A stretch of 64,000 bases of DNA from an uncultured Sphingomonadaceae bacterium. GTDB taxonomy: Bacteria > Pseudomonadota > Alphaproteobacteria > Sphingomonadales > Sphingomonadaceae. The stretch is from positions 124,001 to 188,000 of the forward strand of contig CAJXSN010000003.1 of the NCBI GenBank assembly GCA_913060895.1. The letters run 5' to 3'. The notes under the pieces are model-generated. The model was not told the origin of the DNA, did no database searches, and worked only from the letters and a program-made list of their open reading frames with translations. Each line of letters opens with the position of its first letter. Within the stretch, counting starts at the first letter, position 1. The position numbers and the translations under genes were made by a program. This document shows, piece after piece, positions 27,834-39,299 of this stretch.

Positions 27834-29237
27834 ATGGCAATCGATCTGAAAATGCCAGCTCTTTCGCCGACAATGGAAGAAGGAACACTGGCAAAGTGGA
27901 TGAAGGCCGAAGGCGACGATATCGCGATCGGTGACATCATTGCGGAAATTGAAACCGACAAGGCAACGATGGAGTTCGAAGCCGTCGACGAAGGTACGCT
28001 GGGCAAAATCCTTGTCGAAGAAGGTACAGAGAATGTGGCCGTCGGTGCCGTCATTGCAACGCTGCTGAGCGAAGGCGAAGAAGCTGGCGCAAGCGATGAA
28101 GCTTCTCCCGCTCCCGAAGAATCTCCTGCCAAAGATGACAAGGCAGGTGAGGGCAAGGATGTCGGACGCGAACCCGCCGAGGCACAAGTAAGCAAGCCGC
28201 AGGCGCAGGAACGCGCCATGCGTCCGGACCCTAGCGTTCCAGATGGCACGGCAATGGTTTCCACGAGCGTGCGCGAAGCTTTGCGCGATGCGATGGCCGA
28301 AGAAATGCGCCGCGATGATCGTGTTTTCGTGATGGGTGAGGAGGTTGCCGAATATCAGGGCGCTTACAAAGTCACACAGGGCCTGATGGATGAATTTGGC
28401 GACAAGCGGGTGATCGATACTCCGATCACCGAATATGGATTTGCCGGTATCGGCACGGGTGCTGCGATGGGTGGTCTGCGTCCGGTTGTGGAATTCATGA
28501 CGTTCAATTTCGCGATGCAGGCGATCGATCACATCGTGAACTCTGCAGCGAAGACGAACTACATGTCGGGCGGCCAGATGCGCTGCCCGGTGGTCTTCCG
28601 CGGCCCGAACGGTGCAGCCAGCCGGGTGGGCGCGCAGCACAGCCAGAATTACGGGCCGTGGTACGCCAGTGTTCCGGGCCTTATTGTAATTGCGCCCTAT
28701 GACGCTGCCGATGCAAAGGGCCTGATGAAGGCGGCCATCCGGACCGAGGATCCCGTAGTGTTTCTCGAGAATGAGCTCGTCTACGGACGCAGCTTCGATG
28801 TACCCGATATCGATGACTGGGTTCTGCCGATTGGCCAGGCGCGGATCATGCGCGAGGGCAGCGATGTCACCATCGTATCCTATTCTATCGCCGTGGGCCT
28901 TGCACTGGAAGCGGCCGAGGAATTGGCAGGCGAGGGTATCGAAGCCGAAGTGATCGACTTGCGGACACTACGGCCTCTGGACAAACGGACAGTGCTAGAA
29001 AGCTTGAAGAAAACCAATCGTCTGATCGTGGCAGAGGAAGGCTGGCCGACCTGTTCCATCGCTTCGGAAATCATTGCGATCTGTATGGATGAGGGCTTCG
29101 ACGATCTGGATGCACCGGTTCTGCGGGTGACGAATGAAGATGTGCCGCTGCCTTATGCGGCCAATCTTGAAAAGCTGGCCCTGCTGGATAGTGCCCGGAT
29201 TGTGGAGGCGGTAAAGAGGGTTTGCTACGTGAATTAG
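27834..29237 (+). CDS. pdhB: Pyruvate dehydrogenase E1 beta subunit with N-terminal lipoyl domain
   Basis: A 467-residue fusion. Residues 1-80 are a biotinyl/lipoyl domain ([16 protein letters not shown]; lipoylated lysine in [11 protein letters not shown]), then an Ala/Glu/Pro-rich flexible linker to about residue 135, then the E1 beta transketolase part ([26 protein letters not shown]-type [28 protein letters not shown]) and the C-terminal transketolase domain. The fusion of a lipoyl domain to E1 beta is established in alphaproteobacteria. The E2 gene does not follow; the next gene is on the opposite strand. Confidence 0.96.
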   Translation: MAIDLKMPALSPTMEEGTLAKWMKAEGDDIAIGDIIAEIETDKATMEFEAVDEGTLGKILVEEGTENVAVGAVIATLLSEGEEAGASDEASPAPEESPAKDDKAGEGKDVGREPAEAQVSKPQAQERAMRPDPSVPDGTAMVSTSVREALRDAMAEEMRRDDRVFVMGEEVAEYQGAYKVTQGLMDEFGDKRVIDTPITEYGFAGIGTGAAMGGLRPVVEFMTFNFAMQAIDHIVNSAAKTNYMSGGQMRCPVVFRGPNGAASRVGAQHSQNYGPWYASVPGLIVIAPYDAADAKGLMKAAIRTEDPVVFLENELVYGRSFDVPDIDDWVLPIGQARIMREGSDVTIVSYSIAVGLALEAAEELAGEGIEAEVIDLRTLRPLDKRTVLESLKKTNRLIVAEEGWPTCSIASEIIAICMDEGFDDLDAPVLRVTNEDVPLPYAANLEKLALLDSARIVEAVKRVCYVN

Positions 29238-29257
29238 GCGCAGGTTACACGGCATCC

Positions 29258-29277
29258 CGCCGGGCGACCCGCTTTTT
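29258..29277 (+). terminator. Weak terminator-like hairpin after pdhB
   Basis: CGGG-CGA-CCCG followed by CTTTTTC, 21-40 bases after the pdhB stop. The stem is short, so strength is doubtful. Confidence 0.35.
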
Positions 29278-29301
29278 CGTTACCGTTGGCAAATATCTTT
29301 T

Positions 29302-30234
29302 CTAGCCGCCGATACCAATCCCAACACCAATTCCACCGCTGGAGGCGCCTACCCCGACTTCCACACCGATACCGCCTTTATCTTCGTCATCGTCGTCGCC
29401 GTCTTTGTCTTTGTCTTTGCCTTTATTCTCGTGACAGTGATATCCGTCTTTCTTGGTCGTATGGCACGTTCCCTCGCTTGCGCCATCTCCGTAGTCAGGG
29501 TCGCTACCGGGCCCGTCAACGCTACCTGGTTTGTTGACTTTGCTACCGTCTCCGGGATTACCGTCTAGATCTTCATACGTATCACAATCAGCCGGCTTCT
29601 CCGGTGCAAAGTCATTCCGTTGATAAATTTTCGAAAGGTCACGATCAGCGCGAACGGTGAAGGCTGAATAGGAATGCAGATAGCGTTGCCCGACAAACTT
29701 GTCGGTGAACAGAGGCTGATACTCATAAGTCACTTCTACGAACATCACGGGCTGGTGGGACCGGGCCGCTACCTTTTCCCCTTTGCGCCCCATTCCTTCG
29801 CCGAGCTTGCTTCTGTCATCCTGCTCACCATAAGTTGAGTACCAACCAAGTTTGCCCATGCATCGCTGCCAGTGGATCCACTGCGGTTCGCCCCTGGTAT
29901 CCGCATCGGTCTCCAGGCTGGATACAATCACGCGGCCATATTCGAATAGGTCGAGAACTTTGAGCTGGATGTCCGCTCCGATCATCAGGTCGCGTACATC
30001 GTCTTCATAGATCTTTCGGTTATCAATGGTCGAGGTGTCGCCGATACGCGACGCGTTGTCGGCGATGTGCGCTGCCGCTTGATTTACGCGCATGTGGATG
30101 ACCGTAAAATACGCCGTTTCAATTCCGAACAGACCTCCGCCAAGAACAAGCGGCAGTGCCAAAGCAAATTCGGTCAGGGCGGCTGCTTGCTTATCGTATT
30201 TCAACGACCGCATTATCTTGCGAAGCTTTCTCAC
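29302..30234 (-). CDS. TadE-like pilus assembly protein with unusual acidic/glycine tail
   Basis: A 310-residue protein. The N terminus (KQAAALTEFALALPLVLGGGLFGIE) is the TadE-type membrane helix preceded by a short cytoplasmic part. The middle is an extracytoplasmic domain with few landmarks. The C-terminal 60 residues are peculiar: CHTTKKDGYHCHENKG, then a Lys/Asp run (KDKDKDGDDDDEDKGG), then a Gly/Val-rich end (GGIGVGIGIGG). The GTG start overlaps the stop of the preceding TadE gene (GTGA). An ATG seven codons later is an alternative start. It is the last gene of a three-gene Tad-like operon. Confidence 0.75.
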   Translation of the reverse strand: MRKLRKIMRSLKYDKQAAALTEFALALPLVLGGGLFGIETAYFTVIHMRVNQAAAHIADNASRIGDTSTIDNRKIYEDDVRDLMIGADIQLKVLDLFEYGRVIVSSLETDADTRGEPQWIHWQRCMGKLGWYSTYGEQDDRSKLGEGMGRKGEKVAARSHQPVMFVEVTYEYQPLFTDKFVGQRYLHSYSAFTVRADRDLSKIYQRNDFAPEKPADCDTYEDLDGNPGDGSKVNKPGSVDGPGSDPDYGDGASEGTCHTTKKDGYHCHENKGKDKDKDGDDDDEDKGGIGVEVGVGASSGGIGVGIGIGG

Positions 30235-30818
30235 GCGCAGTGCTCCGGCTTAGGTGTGATGGTGCGCAGTTCGAATGGCTGGTTACGCAGGATGGTCGCT
30301 GCGGTAGCTGTCCGCGTGGGATCCACACCGATGTAATTTGCGAGAGGGAACATGCGCTCATATTCCACATTAACAGAGTAAATAACCGCGTCGTCTGCTC
30401 CGCCAGTATCGCTTAGCGCTCGATCCGTATCGTACAGTTTGTTGTTGTTGGTATCCTCGAAAACCTCGCCATCGTTGCAGATACCGTCACCGTTTTCGTC
30501 AATAAATTCTTCAGGCTTCGCCACATCGGAGAAGTTCGTATAGGCCTTCCGGTCGAAAGTAATCGCTCCGCTCGGTACGAGTTTACGAACTTGCTCGGTG
30601 AGCTTCGCGTCAATTTTGCTGTAGTCTGCCCCTTCAACAGTCGAGTTTCGTCCGGCCTTCTGCATTGTCCCTTGCAGAACGGAATCGACATAAACGTTGA
30701 AGCTGATGTCGAAGATGGCGACCAGCACAAGCAACAGGATCGGCGCCACCATCGCGAACTCGACTATGCTCGCTCCGGAGTTGTCAGCCATGATAGTGGT
30801 TTTGGCAGAGCGCATCAT
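30231..30818 (-). CDS. TadE/TadG-family minor pilin-like protein
   Basis: A 195-residue bitopic protein with the TadE signature at the N terminus (NSGASIVEFAMVAPILLLVLVAIFDISFNVYVDS; glutamate five residues into the hydrophobic helix), followed by an extracytoplasmic domain with an acidic, Asn-rich insert (DENGDGICNDGEVFEDTNNN) that looks like a calcium-binding loop, and a conserved-looking AATILRNQPFE near the end. The ATG overlaps the stop of the vWA/TadG gene (ATGA). Confidence 0.85.
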   Translation of the reverse strand: MMRSAKTTIMADNSGASIVEFAMVAPILLLVLVAIFDISFNVYVDSVLQGTMQKAGRNSTVEGADYSKIDAKLTEQVRKLVPSGAITFDRKAYTNFSDVAKPEEFIDENGDGICNDGEVFEDTNNNKLYDTDRALSDTGGADDAVIYSVNVEYERMFPLANYIGVDPTRTATAATILRNQPFELRTITPKPEHCA

Positions 30819-32761
30819 TTACTAACCCGCAAATCACCCATAGACCGCGCAATCGACGAGAACGCATTATCCAGCTCTGATGCACTGTTTGCTGTGAAAT
30901 AATGGCCATCGCCGGCGCATTCGGTCATCGTCGGATTTACTGTCGTTCCAAACGCGATGATCCACATCGTAATGTTCTTCTTCTTTGCTTCTTTGCAGGC
31001 GAACAAAAACCGGTTCTCGATAGTCTGGGTAAGGGTCATGGGCGACTCAGGGCTCCAGCGCCGACGATCGAGGCCTTCAATGCCATACGCCCCGTAAGCG
31101 ACATCATATGCTTCGGTTTGCCCGTCGGTCAGGAAGATCATATGGCGTGTTGTCGGCTTATCCGCCGATACATCCGTATTCTCACTCGCAAAGATGCCGC
31201 TTGGTGAAAGAAGCCGAGCCCCCCACAGCATGCCGATGTCGTGATAGGTGGCGCCCTGCGGAGTGAGTGTATCGAGGTAGTTCGATAACGCACTCGCGTT
31301 CATTTCGGACAGGTTCACTGCAGAAGCAGGGCAGGCAGACATCCACCATTTGCCGGTTTGCGCAAATGTGCTGGATGTCACCACCTCTTCGGTGGTGAAG
31401 CTTCCATTACCGGAATTACTAAGCGAACGGGCGTAGATAATGTCGGGGTAGGATGGTCGCCATTTGGTACTATCGCTGCCGTTAGGGATGTGATCGATAT
31501 CGAGGTCCATAGCCTGCGAAAGATCGACATTAGTGAAGTCGGATATTTCGGTAGTTTGTACTTCCTCCATACAGCCAGTGGCTGTCGTCCTCCATGAACT
31601 TACATCGCGGGAGATCGGCGCATACCGCCAGTTGGTCGCAATACTTTCTTTCGGATCAGTGACGCGGTCATATGTCTGTATATAATCGGCATCAACCTGC
31701 TCTTCGACAATGCAAGTGGTGCCATTTCGTCTGGTACGATAACGCGCACCATCCGTTAGACGGCGCATATGATCTATTTCCCTGATACCGGGTGGCGGCC
31801 CGACGAACACTTCGGATGTTTCGCCTAACAGGGTTTCATTTGTCGCTATTGTAGAAGAGGGCGTCGTACCTTCACATTTGTAACTGGCACTGGTTCCACT
31901 ACCTCCGATCGCGTCACCTTCACCGGGGTCCGGTGCCGAAGTTGCCGGGTAAAATGTCGCTTCGTAAGTGGACGTCGTTGCCCAGCTACTACGTGCGCCT
32001 GAGACTGTCGCCCAATTGGTGGTATACGTACGCGTGCCGAGGGTACTGGTTGTGGCGCTAAGTTCGCGCGACTGGTAGGTCCAGTCATCGACCACCCAAT
32101 CGTTCTGAAGCAGGCTGCCGATATTCACATTGGTCGAGTACGGAACAAACCCGTAGCGAACACGCGTATCGGGTGCTTTCGAAGCCTCCAGATTGCCATG
32201 GAACTCCTTGATTACGCTGCGCATCACATCGATACGAGGCATGGAATCGCCGTCATTGGTGTTCCGCATCGAACCGGTAACATCAAGCACCATCATGACA
32301 TCGAGATTGGTAAAGTTCATCCGCGACTGACACGCAACGCCAACATCGATCGTCTCTTTGCCGAAAATCCTCATAATTGCCGTAGGAAGTATGACGCTGG
32401 CCCTGCCTGAAATCGCGAAATCTTCTTCCAATGTCATGACAAAAGACCGGCTCTCGGTACCATACCGTTCATCTGGAAAGTTCAGATCGAAGAAATCATT
32501 TCCAACCGTACGCACTTCGTCGAGGAGTTTGCTGCTTGGTGGAAGGTCCGACCCGAGCGTTTTGCGCGCGGCGAGCACTCCGGCATCACAAGCCTGCTGA
32601 AGGCGACTTTCGGTCACATAACCGCGTCCAATGTCGACAGCGCTGCCGGTTATTGCCAAAAGCGGTGCGATTGCAGCAGCAACGATTGCCAATGTGTTGC
32701 CGGACCGATCCTGCAGCAGACGCGATAAAAACGTCGATTTTGAAGAGAGCGGTTCCGGCAT
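30815..32761 (-). CDS. TadG-type protein with von Willebrand A domain
   Basis: A 648-residue protein. Residues about 20-60 carry the TadG N-terminal helix and signature (RSGNTLAIVAAAIAPLLA, GSAVDIGRGYVTESRLQ, ACDAGVLAARKTLG). A vWA domain begins near residue 150 with the MIDAS sequence VLDVTGSM; its third part reads HMIFLTDGQTEAYD and IAFGTTVNP. The vWA is interrupted by a Ser/Thr-rich insert of roughly 250 residues. No Shine-Dalgarno sequence is evident before the ATG; a 6-base dyad (32762-32779) sits there instead. First gene of the operon. Flp pilus core genes (tadA, tadB, tadC, rcpA) are not nearby. Confidence 0.85.
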   Translation of the reverse strand: MPEPLSSKSTFLSRLLQDRSGNTLAIVAAAIAPLLAITGSAVDIGRGYVTESRLQQACDAGVLAARKTLGSDLPPSSKLLDEVRTVGNDFFDLNFPDERYGTESRSFVMTLEEDFAISGRASVILPTAIMRIFGKETIDVGVACQSRMNFTNLDVMMVLDVTGSMRNTNDGDSMPRIDVMRSVIKEFHGNLEASKAPDTRVRYGFVPYSTNVNIGSLLQNDWVVDDWTYQSRELSATTSTLGTRTYTTNWATVSGARSSWATTSTYEATFYPATSAPDPGEGDAIGGSGTSASYKCEGTTPSSTIATNETLLGETSEVFVGPPPGIREIDHMRRLTDGARYRTRRNGTTCIVEEQVDADYIQTYDRVTDPKESIATNWRYAPISRDVSSWRTTATGCMEEVQTTEISDFTNVDLSQAMDLDIDHIPNGSDSTKWRPSYPDIIYARSLSNSGNGSFTTEEVVTSSTFAQTGKWWMSACPASAVNLSEMNASALSNYLDTLTPQGATYHDIGMLWGARLLSPSGIFASENTDVSADKPTTRHMIFLTDGQTEAYDVAYGAYGIEGLDRRRWSPESPMTLTQTIENRFLFACKEAKKKNITMWIIAFGTTVNPTMTECAGDGHYFTANSASELDNAFSSIARSMGDLRVSK

Positions 32762-32779
32762 ACTGCGGTCATACGCAGT
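32762..32779. repeat. Inverted repeat abutting the TadG start codon
   Basis: ACTGCG (32762-32767), six-base spacer, CGCAGT (32774-32779). It occupies the position where a ribosome-binding site would be expected for the minus-strand gene, so it could form a hairpin in its leader or be an operator. Confidence 0.35.
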
Positions 32780-32824
32780 CAGAAGTAATCGGAGCGAAAA
32801 TGAACACGGTTAATATCTTAGCAT

Positions 32825-33559
32825 TTGACTGTCGAAACTGCCTTGAATGCGGCCAGAGACAAAATCGCAGACCGGCTTTTGCTGATCGCTCGATCATGCG
32901 ATGAATGGGCTGTGGAAGATAATACCCTAACTGAATTGCCGCCAATCTACCGGATTGCAATAGGGTCTGCTCGCTCTCGGGATCGTGCGGCGTTTGCTAC
33001 GCTGTTTGCATTGGACACCCGACTTGGCAGAGCTGTCGCGGAAGCCAGCGAACCGATCATTGCTCAGATGAAGCTCGCCTGGTGGCGTGATCGGTTCAGC
33101 GAACCGCCTTCTGATTGGCCGATAGGAGAGCCGCTCCTTGCGCAACTTTACTCTTGCAATGCGAGCGCAACTGGCCTTGGCCAACTGGTCGATGGATGTG
33201 AGGAACTGGTTGCTGGAGAGGCTTTAACTTCTGCGGGCATGGAGCGATTTGCCTCGGGGCGCAGAGCGTCTTGGCAAGCGCTGGCCCGTTTTATTGGCGC
33301 CGAGACCAACGTCATTGCACTTGATCATCTGGCCCGCAATTTCTCCTTCGCCGATCTGGTGGAACGCGGATATGATCATGGCAAATTACCCATAGTGGAT
33401 AGCCAGTCAGTGCTCCGACAAGGCAAAATGCCACGAGGACTGCGCCCATTCGTTGTCCTTGGAGCACTCGGCCAGCGCGCCGTATCGAAACAGCGTCCGA
33501 TGCTTGATGGATTTCCCAGCCTTGCTCTTGCAGTGCGAACAGGCTTAACTGGCAGATAA
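32825..33559 (+). CDS. Squalene/phytoene synthase-fold protein (NDUFAF6-like, probably non-catalytic)
   Basis: A 244-residue all-alpha isoprenoid-synthase-like protein. The segment IIAQMKLAWWRDRF and LARNFSFADLVERGYDHG fit the squalene/phytoene synthase fold, but the two DxxxD motifs that bind prenyl diphosphate are not found; the first position reads LDTRLGRAV. Related alphaproteobacterial proteins are close to NDUFAF6, a complex I assembly factor. No ATG is available in frame near the start; TTG at 32825 (or 32843) must be used. It is divergent from the Tad operon. Confidence 0.7.
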   Translation: MTVETALNAARDKIADRLLLIARSCDEWAVEDNTLTELPPIYRIAIGSARSRDRAAFATLFALDTRLGRAVAEASEPIIAQMKLAWWRDRFSEPPSDWPIGEPLLAQLYSCNASATGLGQLVDGCEELVAGEALTSAGMERFASGRRASWQALARFIGAETNVIALDHLARNFSFADLVERGYDHGKLPIVDSQSVLRQGKMPRGLRPFVVLGALGQRAVSKQRPMLDGFPSLALAVRTGLTGR

Positions 33560-33580
33560 GGAGAGGGAGCGGGGTATCCG

Positions 33581-34048
33581 ATGGATCGGATGATATTGGG
33601 CGCTGTGCTGGCATTGATGCTGGCGGGTGTAGGCATGTTCTGGTGGCAGGGCAGGGCGCAGGTTGAACAAGCCGCTCCCCCGCCGGAGCCCTTTGTAATT
33701 GCTGATGATAACACAGCGGAACCTGATCTGCCGGAAGCCGATCCGGGGCTACTGCGCGGACCGACCCCGCCAGAGGCCACGCAGCTGAGCCGGGAGCAAC
33801 GCAGGTTCTTCCGGTATGATCGGAACCGGGATCTGGCAATTACACGGGCCGAGATGCTTTCCACCCGGACCAGCGCTTTCAAAAAGCTTGATCAGGATGG
33901 CAACAATCTGCTGACCTTTGAAGAATGGGCGGTCACTACGGCGACCAAGTTCGACGCAGCGGATGGCGATGGCGACCGTAAGTTAACGCAAGCAGAGTTC
34001 GCGACCACTGCACCTAAACGGCGAACAAAGCCGGCGTGTCGATGCTGA
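33581..34048 (+). CDS. EF-hand calcium-binding protein with N-terminal anchor
   Basis: A 155-residue protein. Residues about 4-20 (MILGAVLALMLAGVGMFWW) are a signal-anchor helix. After a Pro/Glu-rich linker come three EF-hand-like loops: YDRNRDLAITRAE, LDQDGNNLLTFEEW and DGDGDRKLTQAE. The second and third have the best ligand spacing. It ends RRTKPACRC. It probably sits in the periplasm; a calcium-responsive role is inferred only. It begins 21 bases after the previous gene and converges on trmFO with a 7-base gap. Confidence 0.82.
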   Translation: MDRMILGAVLALMLAGVGMFWWQGRAQVEQAAPPPEPFVIADDNTAEPDLPEADPGLLRGPTPPEATQLSREQRRFFRYDRNRDLAITRAEMLSTRTSAFKKLDQDGNNLLTFEEWAVTTATKFDAADGDGDRKLTQAEFATTAPKRRTKPACRC

Positions 34049-34055
34049 GCAGCCT

Positions 34056-35423
34056 TTATGCAGGCACAACTTCCGTCTCGGCAAGCCAGGAACCCATGTC
34101 CGCTTTTGCCCGTAAGGTGTAAGCTTCCTTTCGCTGCTTTTTCCGTACCTCTTGCAGAGGTGGAAACAGACCGAAATTCACATTCATCGGCTGATAAGTG
34201 GCGGCGTCGGCATCTCCGGTAATGTGTGATAACAGCGCGCCAAGTGCAGTGGTGCGGGGCGGGGCGCTCCAATCCCCTCCCGCCAATTCGGCAGCGGCCA
34301 TCATTCCCGCCATCAGCCCGATCGCAGAGCTTTCGACATAGCCCTCGCAACCCGTAATCTGTCCGGCAAACCGGATGCGTTCGTTGCCTTTCAGGCGCAG
34401 TTGGCGGTCCAGAACCACGGGGGAATTGAGGAAGGTGTTGCGATGCAATCCACCCAGCCGAGCAAATTCGGCATTTTCTAGGCCCGGAATGGTGCGGAAC
34501 AGTTCGACCTGCGCCCCGTATTTCAGCTTCGTCTGGAAACCGACCATATTCCAAAGTGTGCCAAGTTTGTTATCCTGACGCAGTTGCACCACGGCGTAAG
34601 GCCATTTTCCTTGTGGAAACTCTTCCGAGGTATCGTACGGATTATCGAGCCCGACTCCCTTCATGGGCCCATATCTGAGAGTTTCTACACCGCGTGAGGC
34701 CATGACTTCGATCGGCATGCAGCCATCGAAATAGGGCGTGTTTTCTTCCCACTCGCGGAACTCGGTTTTTTCGCCATCCATCAGACCCTGATGAAACGTG
34801 ATGTATTGCTCACGCGTCAGCGGGCAATTGATATAATCACCTTCCGGATTGGAGGCGCTGGTTGTCTTGTCCCAGCGGGACTGGACCCAGCATACATCCA
34901 TATCGATGCTGTCGCGGTGAATGATTGGAGCGATGGCATCGAAAAATGCGAGACGTTCCTGACCAGTCGCGCCGACTATGCTTTGTGCCAGCGATGCGGC
35001 GGTCAATGGTCCGGTGGCGACAATGGCAGGACCATTGTCAGGCAGCGTATCCACCCGTTCGCGCACGATGGTGATGTTGGGGTGCTCTTCCAGCGCCCTT
35101 TGCACCTCAGCAGAGAAAAGGTCGCGGTCTACGGCCATCGCCGATCCGGCGGGCACGCGGGCAACCTCACCCGCCTGCATAATCAATGAATCCAGCCGCC
35201 GCATTTCATGATGTAGCAGGCCAACCGCATTCTTTTCGTCATCATCAGACCGGAAGGAATTGGAGCAAACCAGTTCGGCCAGTCCGTCGGTCTGGTGCGC
35301 GGGCGTCATCTCTCCGCTACCGCGCATTTCGGACAGGCGGACCTTGAATCCGCGTTTGGCAAGTTGCCAAGCCGCTTCGCTTCCGGCGAGGCCGCCACCT
35401 ATGATCTGGATATCGTGCGTCAT
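34056..35423 (-). CDS. trmFO: Methylenetetrahydrofolate-tRNA-(uracil-5-)-methyltransferase TrmFO
   Basis: Forms ribothymidine at position 54 of tRNA using methylene-THF and FAD. The 455-residue flavoprotein has the dinucleotide fold [19 protein letters not shown] at the N terminus and family segments [43 protein letters not shown], and [18 protein letters not shown]. The C-terminal part [14 protein letters not shown] is also typical. A stand-alone gene between the EF-hand and lysoplasmalogenase genes. Confidence 0.96.
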   Translation of the reverse strand: MTHDIQIIGGGLAGSEAAWQLAKRGFKVRLSEMRGSGEMTPAHQTDGLAELVCSNSFRSDDDEKNAVGLLHHEMRRLDSLIMQAGEVARVPAGSAMAVDRDLFSAEVQRALEEHPNITIVRERVDTLPDNGPAIVATGPLTAASLAQSIVGATGQERLAFFDAIAPIIHRDSIDMDVCWVQSRWDKTTSASNPEGDYINCPLTREQYITFHQGLMDGEKTEFREWEENTPYFDGCMPIEVMASRGVETLRYGPMKGVGLDNPYDTSEEFPQGKWPYAVVQLRQDNKLGTLWNMVGFQTKLKYGAQVELFRTIPGLENAEFARLGGLHRNTFLNSPVVLDRQLRLKGNERIRFAGQITGCEGYVESSAIGLMAGMMAAAELAGGDWSAPPRTTALGALLSHITGDADAATYQPMNVNFGLFPPLQEVRKKQRKEAYTLRAKADMGSWLAETEVVPA

Positions 35424-35496
35424 AATACTGCCTAATGGTGAGGGCGCGCATCTAGGTCTTGCCCATACCTGCCTGCAAGCCCTAGCGAGGATATCT

Positions 35497-36159
35497 ATGG
35501 CTCCGCTTCCTGTATCAAACCGAACATTGGCCCATGAGCGGCCGTGGTTGCTGGTCGCGCTGATCGGAGCGGTGGCGTATTATTTCTTGGCTGATAACCA
35601 GATTGGCGGGACATATCTGATTTTGCTGAAGGGTGTGGGCGCGTCGGCGCTCGCGATTTACTGCTGGCGGCGGGCCAAGGGGACCAGCGCTTTGCTTATC
35701 GCTTTGGTCATGGCTTTGTCGGCCATCGGCGATATGGGGTTAGAGCTTGATTTCATGGTTGGCGGGGCGGCATTTTTTGCCGCGCATGTGGCGGCGATCA
35801 CGTTGTATCTGCGTCATCCGCGACCCAAGCTGAGTCTGAGCCAGAAACTGGCTGGATTTGCACTGCTGGTTCTAACGCCCATTATTTCGTGGCTTCTGAC
35901 GTTCGACTGGAGCGTCGCTCTGTATGCTGTGTCGCTGGGCGGAATGGCCGCAGCGGCATGGTGGAGCGCTTTTCCTCGGTACCGCGTTGGCCTGGGCGCG
36001 GTTTTATTTGTGGCGTCTGACCTTTTGATTTTCACAGGCATTGGGACGTTGCAACTGTCGGAGCTGGCCGATCTGCTGGTTTGGCCGCTCTATTTCGCCG
36101 GACAAATCCTCATCGCGACAGGTGTCGTACAGACCCTGCGCGGACGCAGCTTCACCTAG
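35497..36159 (+). CDS. Lysoplasmalogenase-family (YhhN) membrane protein
   Basis: The ATG at 35497 gives 220 residues with about seven to eight membrane helices. YhhN/TMEM86-type landmarks are [47 protein letters not shown] and [14 protein letters not shown], with the acidic residues proposed as active site (GDMGLE, SDLL) in place. Members hydrolyse the vinyl ether of lysoplasmalogen, although the bacterial role is less certain. The frame is open further upstream, but that part overlaps trmFO. Confidence 0.85.
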   Translation: MAPLPVSNRTLAHERPWLLVALIGAVAYYFLADNQIGGTYLILLKGVGASALAIYCWRRAKGTSALLIALVMALSAIGDMGLELDFMVGGAAFFAAHVAAITLYLRHPRPKLSLSQKLAGFALLVLTPIISWLLTFDWSVALYAVSLGGMAAAAWWSAFPRYRVGLGAVLFVASDLLIFTGIGTLQLSELADLLVWPLYFAGQILIATGVVQTLRGRSFT

Positions 36160-36210
36160 GCCACGTCCGGGGCCCTCCAGCACATCCTTCCGAGTTGCAC
36201 TCCCGCACGG

Positions 36211-38997
<2,787 letters not shown>

Positions 38998-39299
38998 CTA
39001 AGGTCTCGCTACATGGCTCGGCGCAGGCATAGGAATATGCAGTCCGGTGATATTGTTAGAGTAGGGGAGATCGCCAGAATGGGCCAGCTTTCCCATCGAT
39101 AGATGGGGAGCTGTATGTATGTTTTCCACACATGCGAGAGGAATCGGGATTATGTAGTGGGGCATCATTCAATCGCTGTTCAGCGCGGTCTGGCTATCTG
39201 TTAAACATCTTTTCGGCACGACTGGGTTGCTTGCGCGTTTGTTGTGATGCTTAGCTTCTGTATCGGAGCCGATTATCCAATTTTTGGGAGAAAACGACA
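38998..39299. other. Divergent intergenic region gyrA / TPR protein
   Basis: About 300 bases without a gene. A perfect hairpin CCCATC-GATA-GATGGG lies at 39092-39107. The region must hold promoters for both gyrA (minus) and the TPR gene (plus), but no unambiguous -35/-10 pair is seen. No small open frame with a ribosome-binding site was found. Confidence 0.5.

Noticed and set aside
27345-28640. 431-codon open frame on the minus strand
   Set aside because: Shadow of pdhA/pdhB, which are unmistakable on the plus strand.
30480-30500. Excalibur-type calcium domain in the TadE protein
   Set aside because: The DGDG-like stretch is a single loop without the cysteine pattern needed for that domain; noted only as calcium-loop-like.
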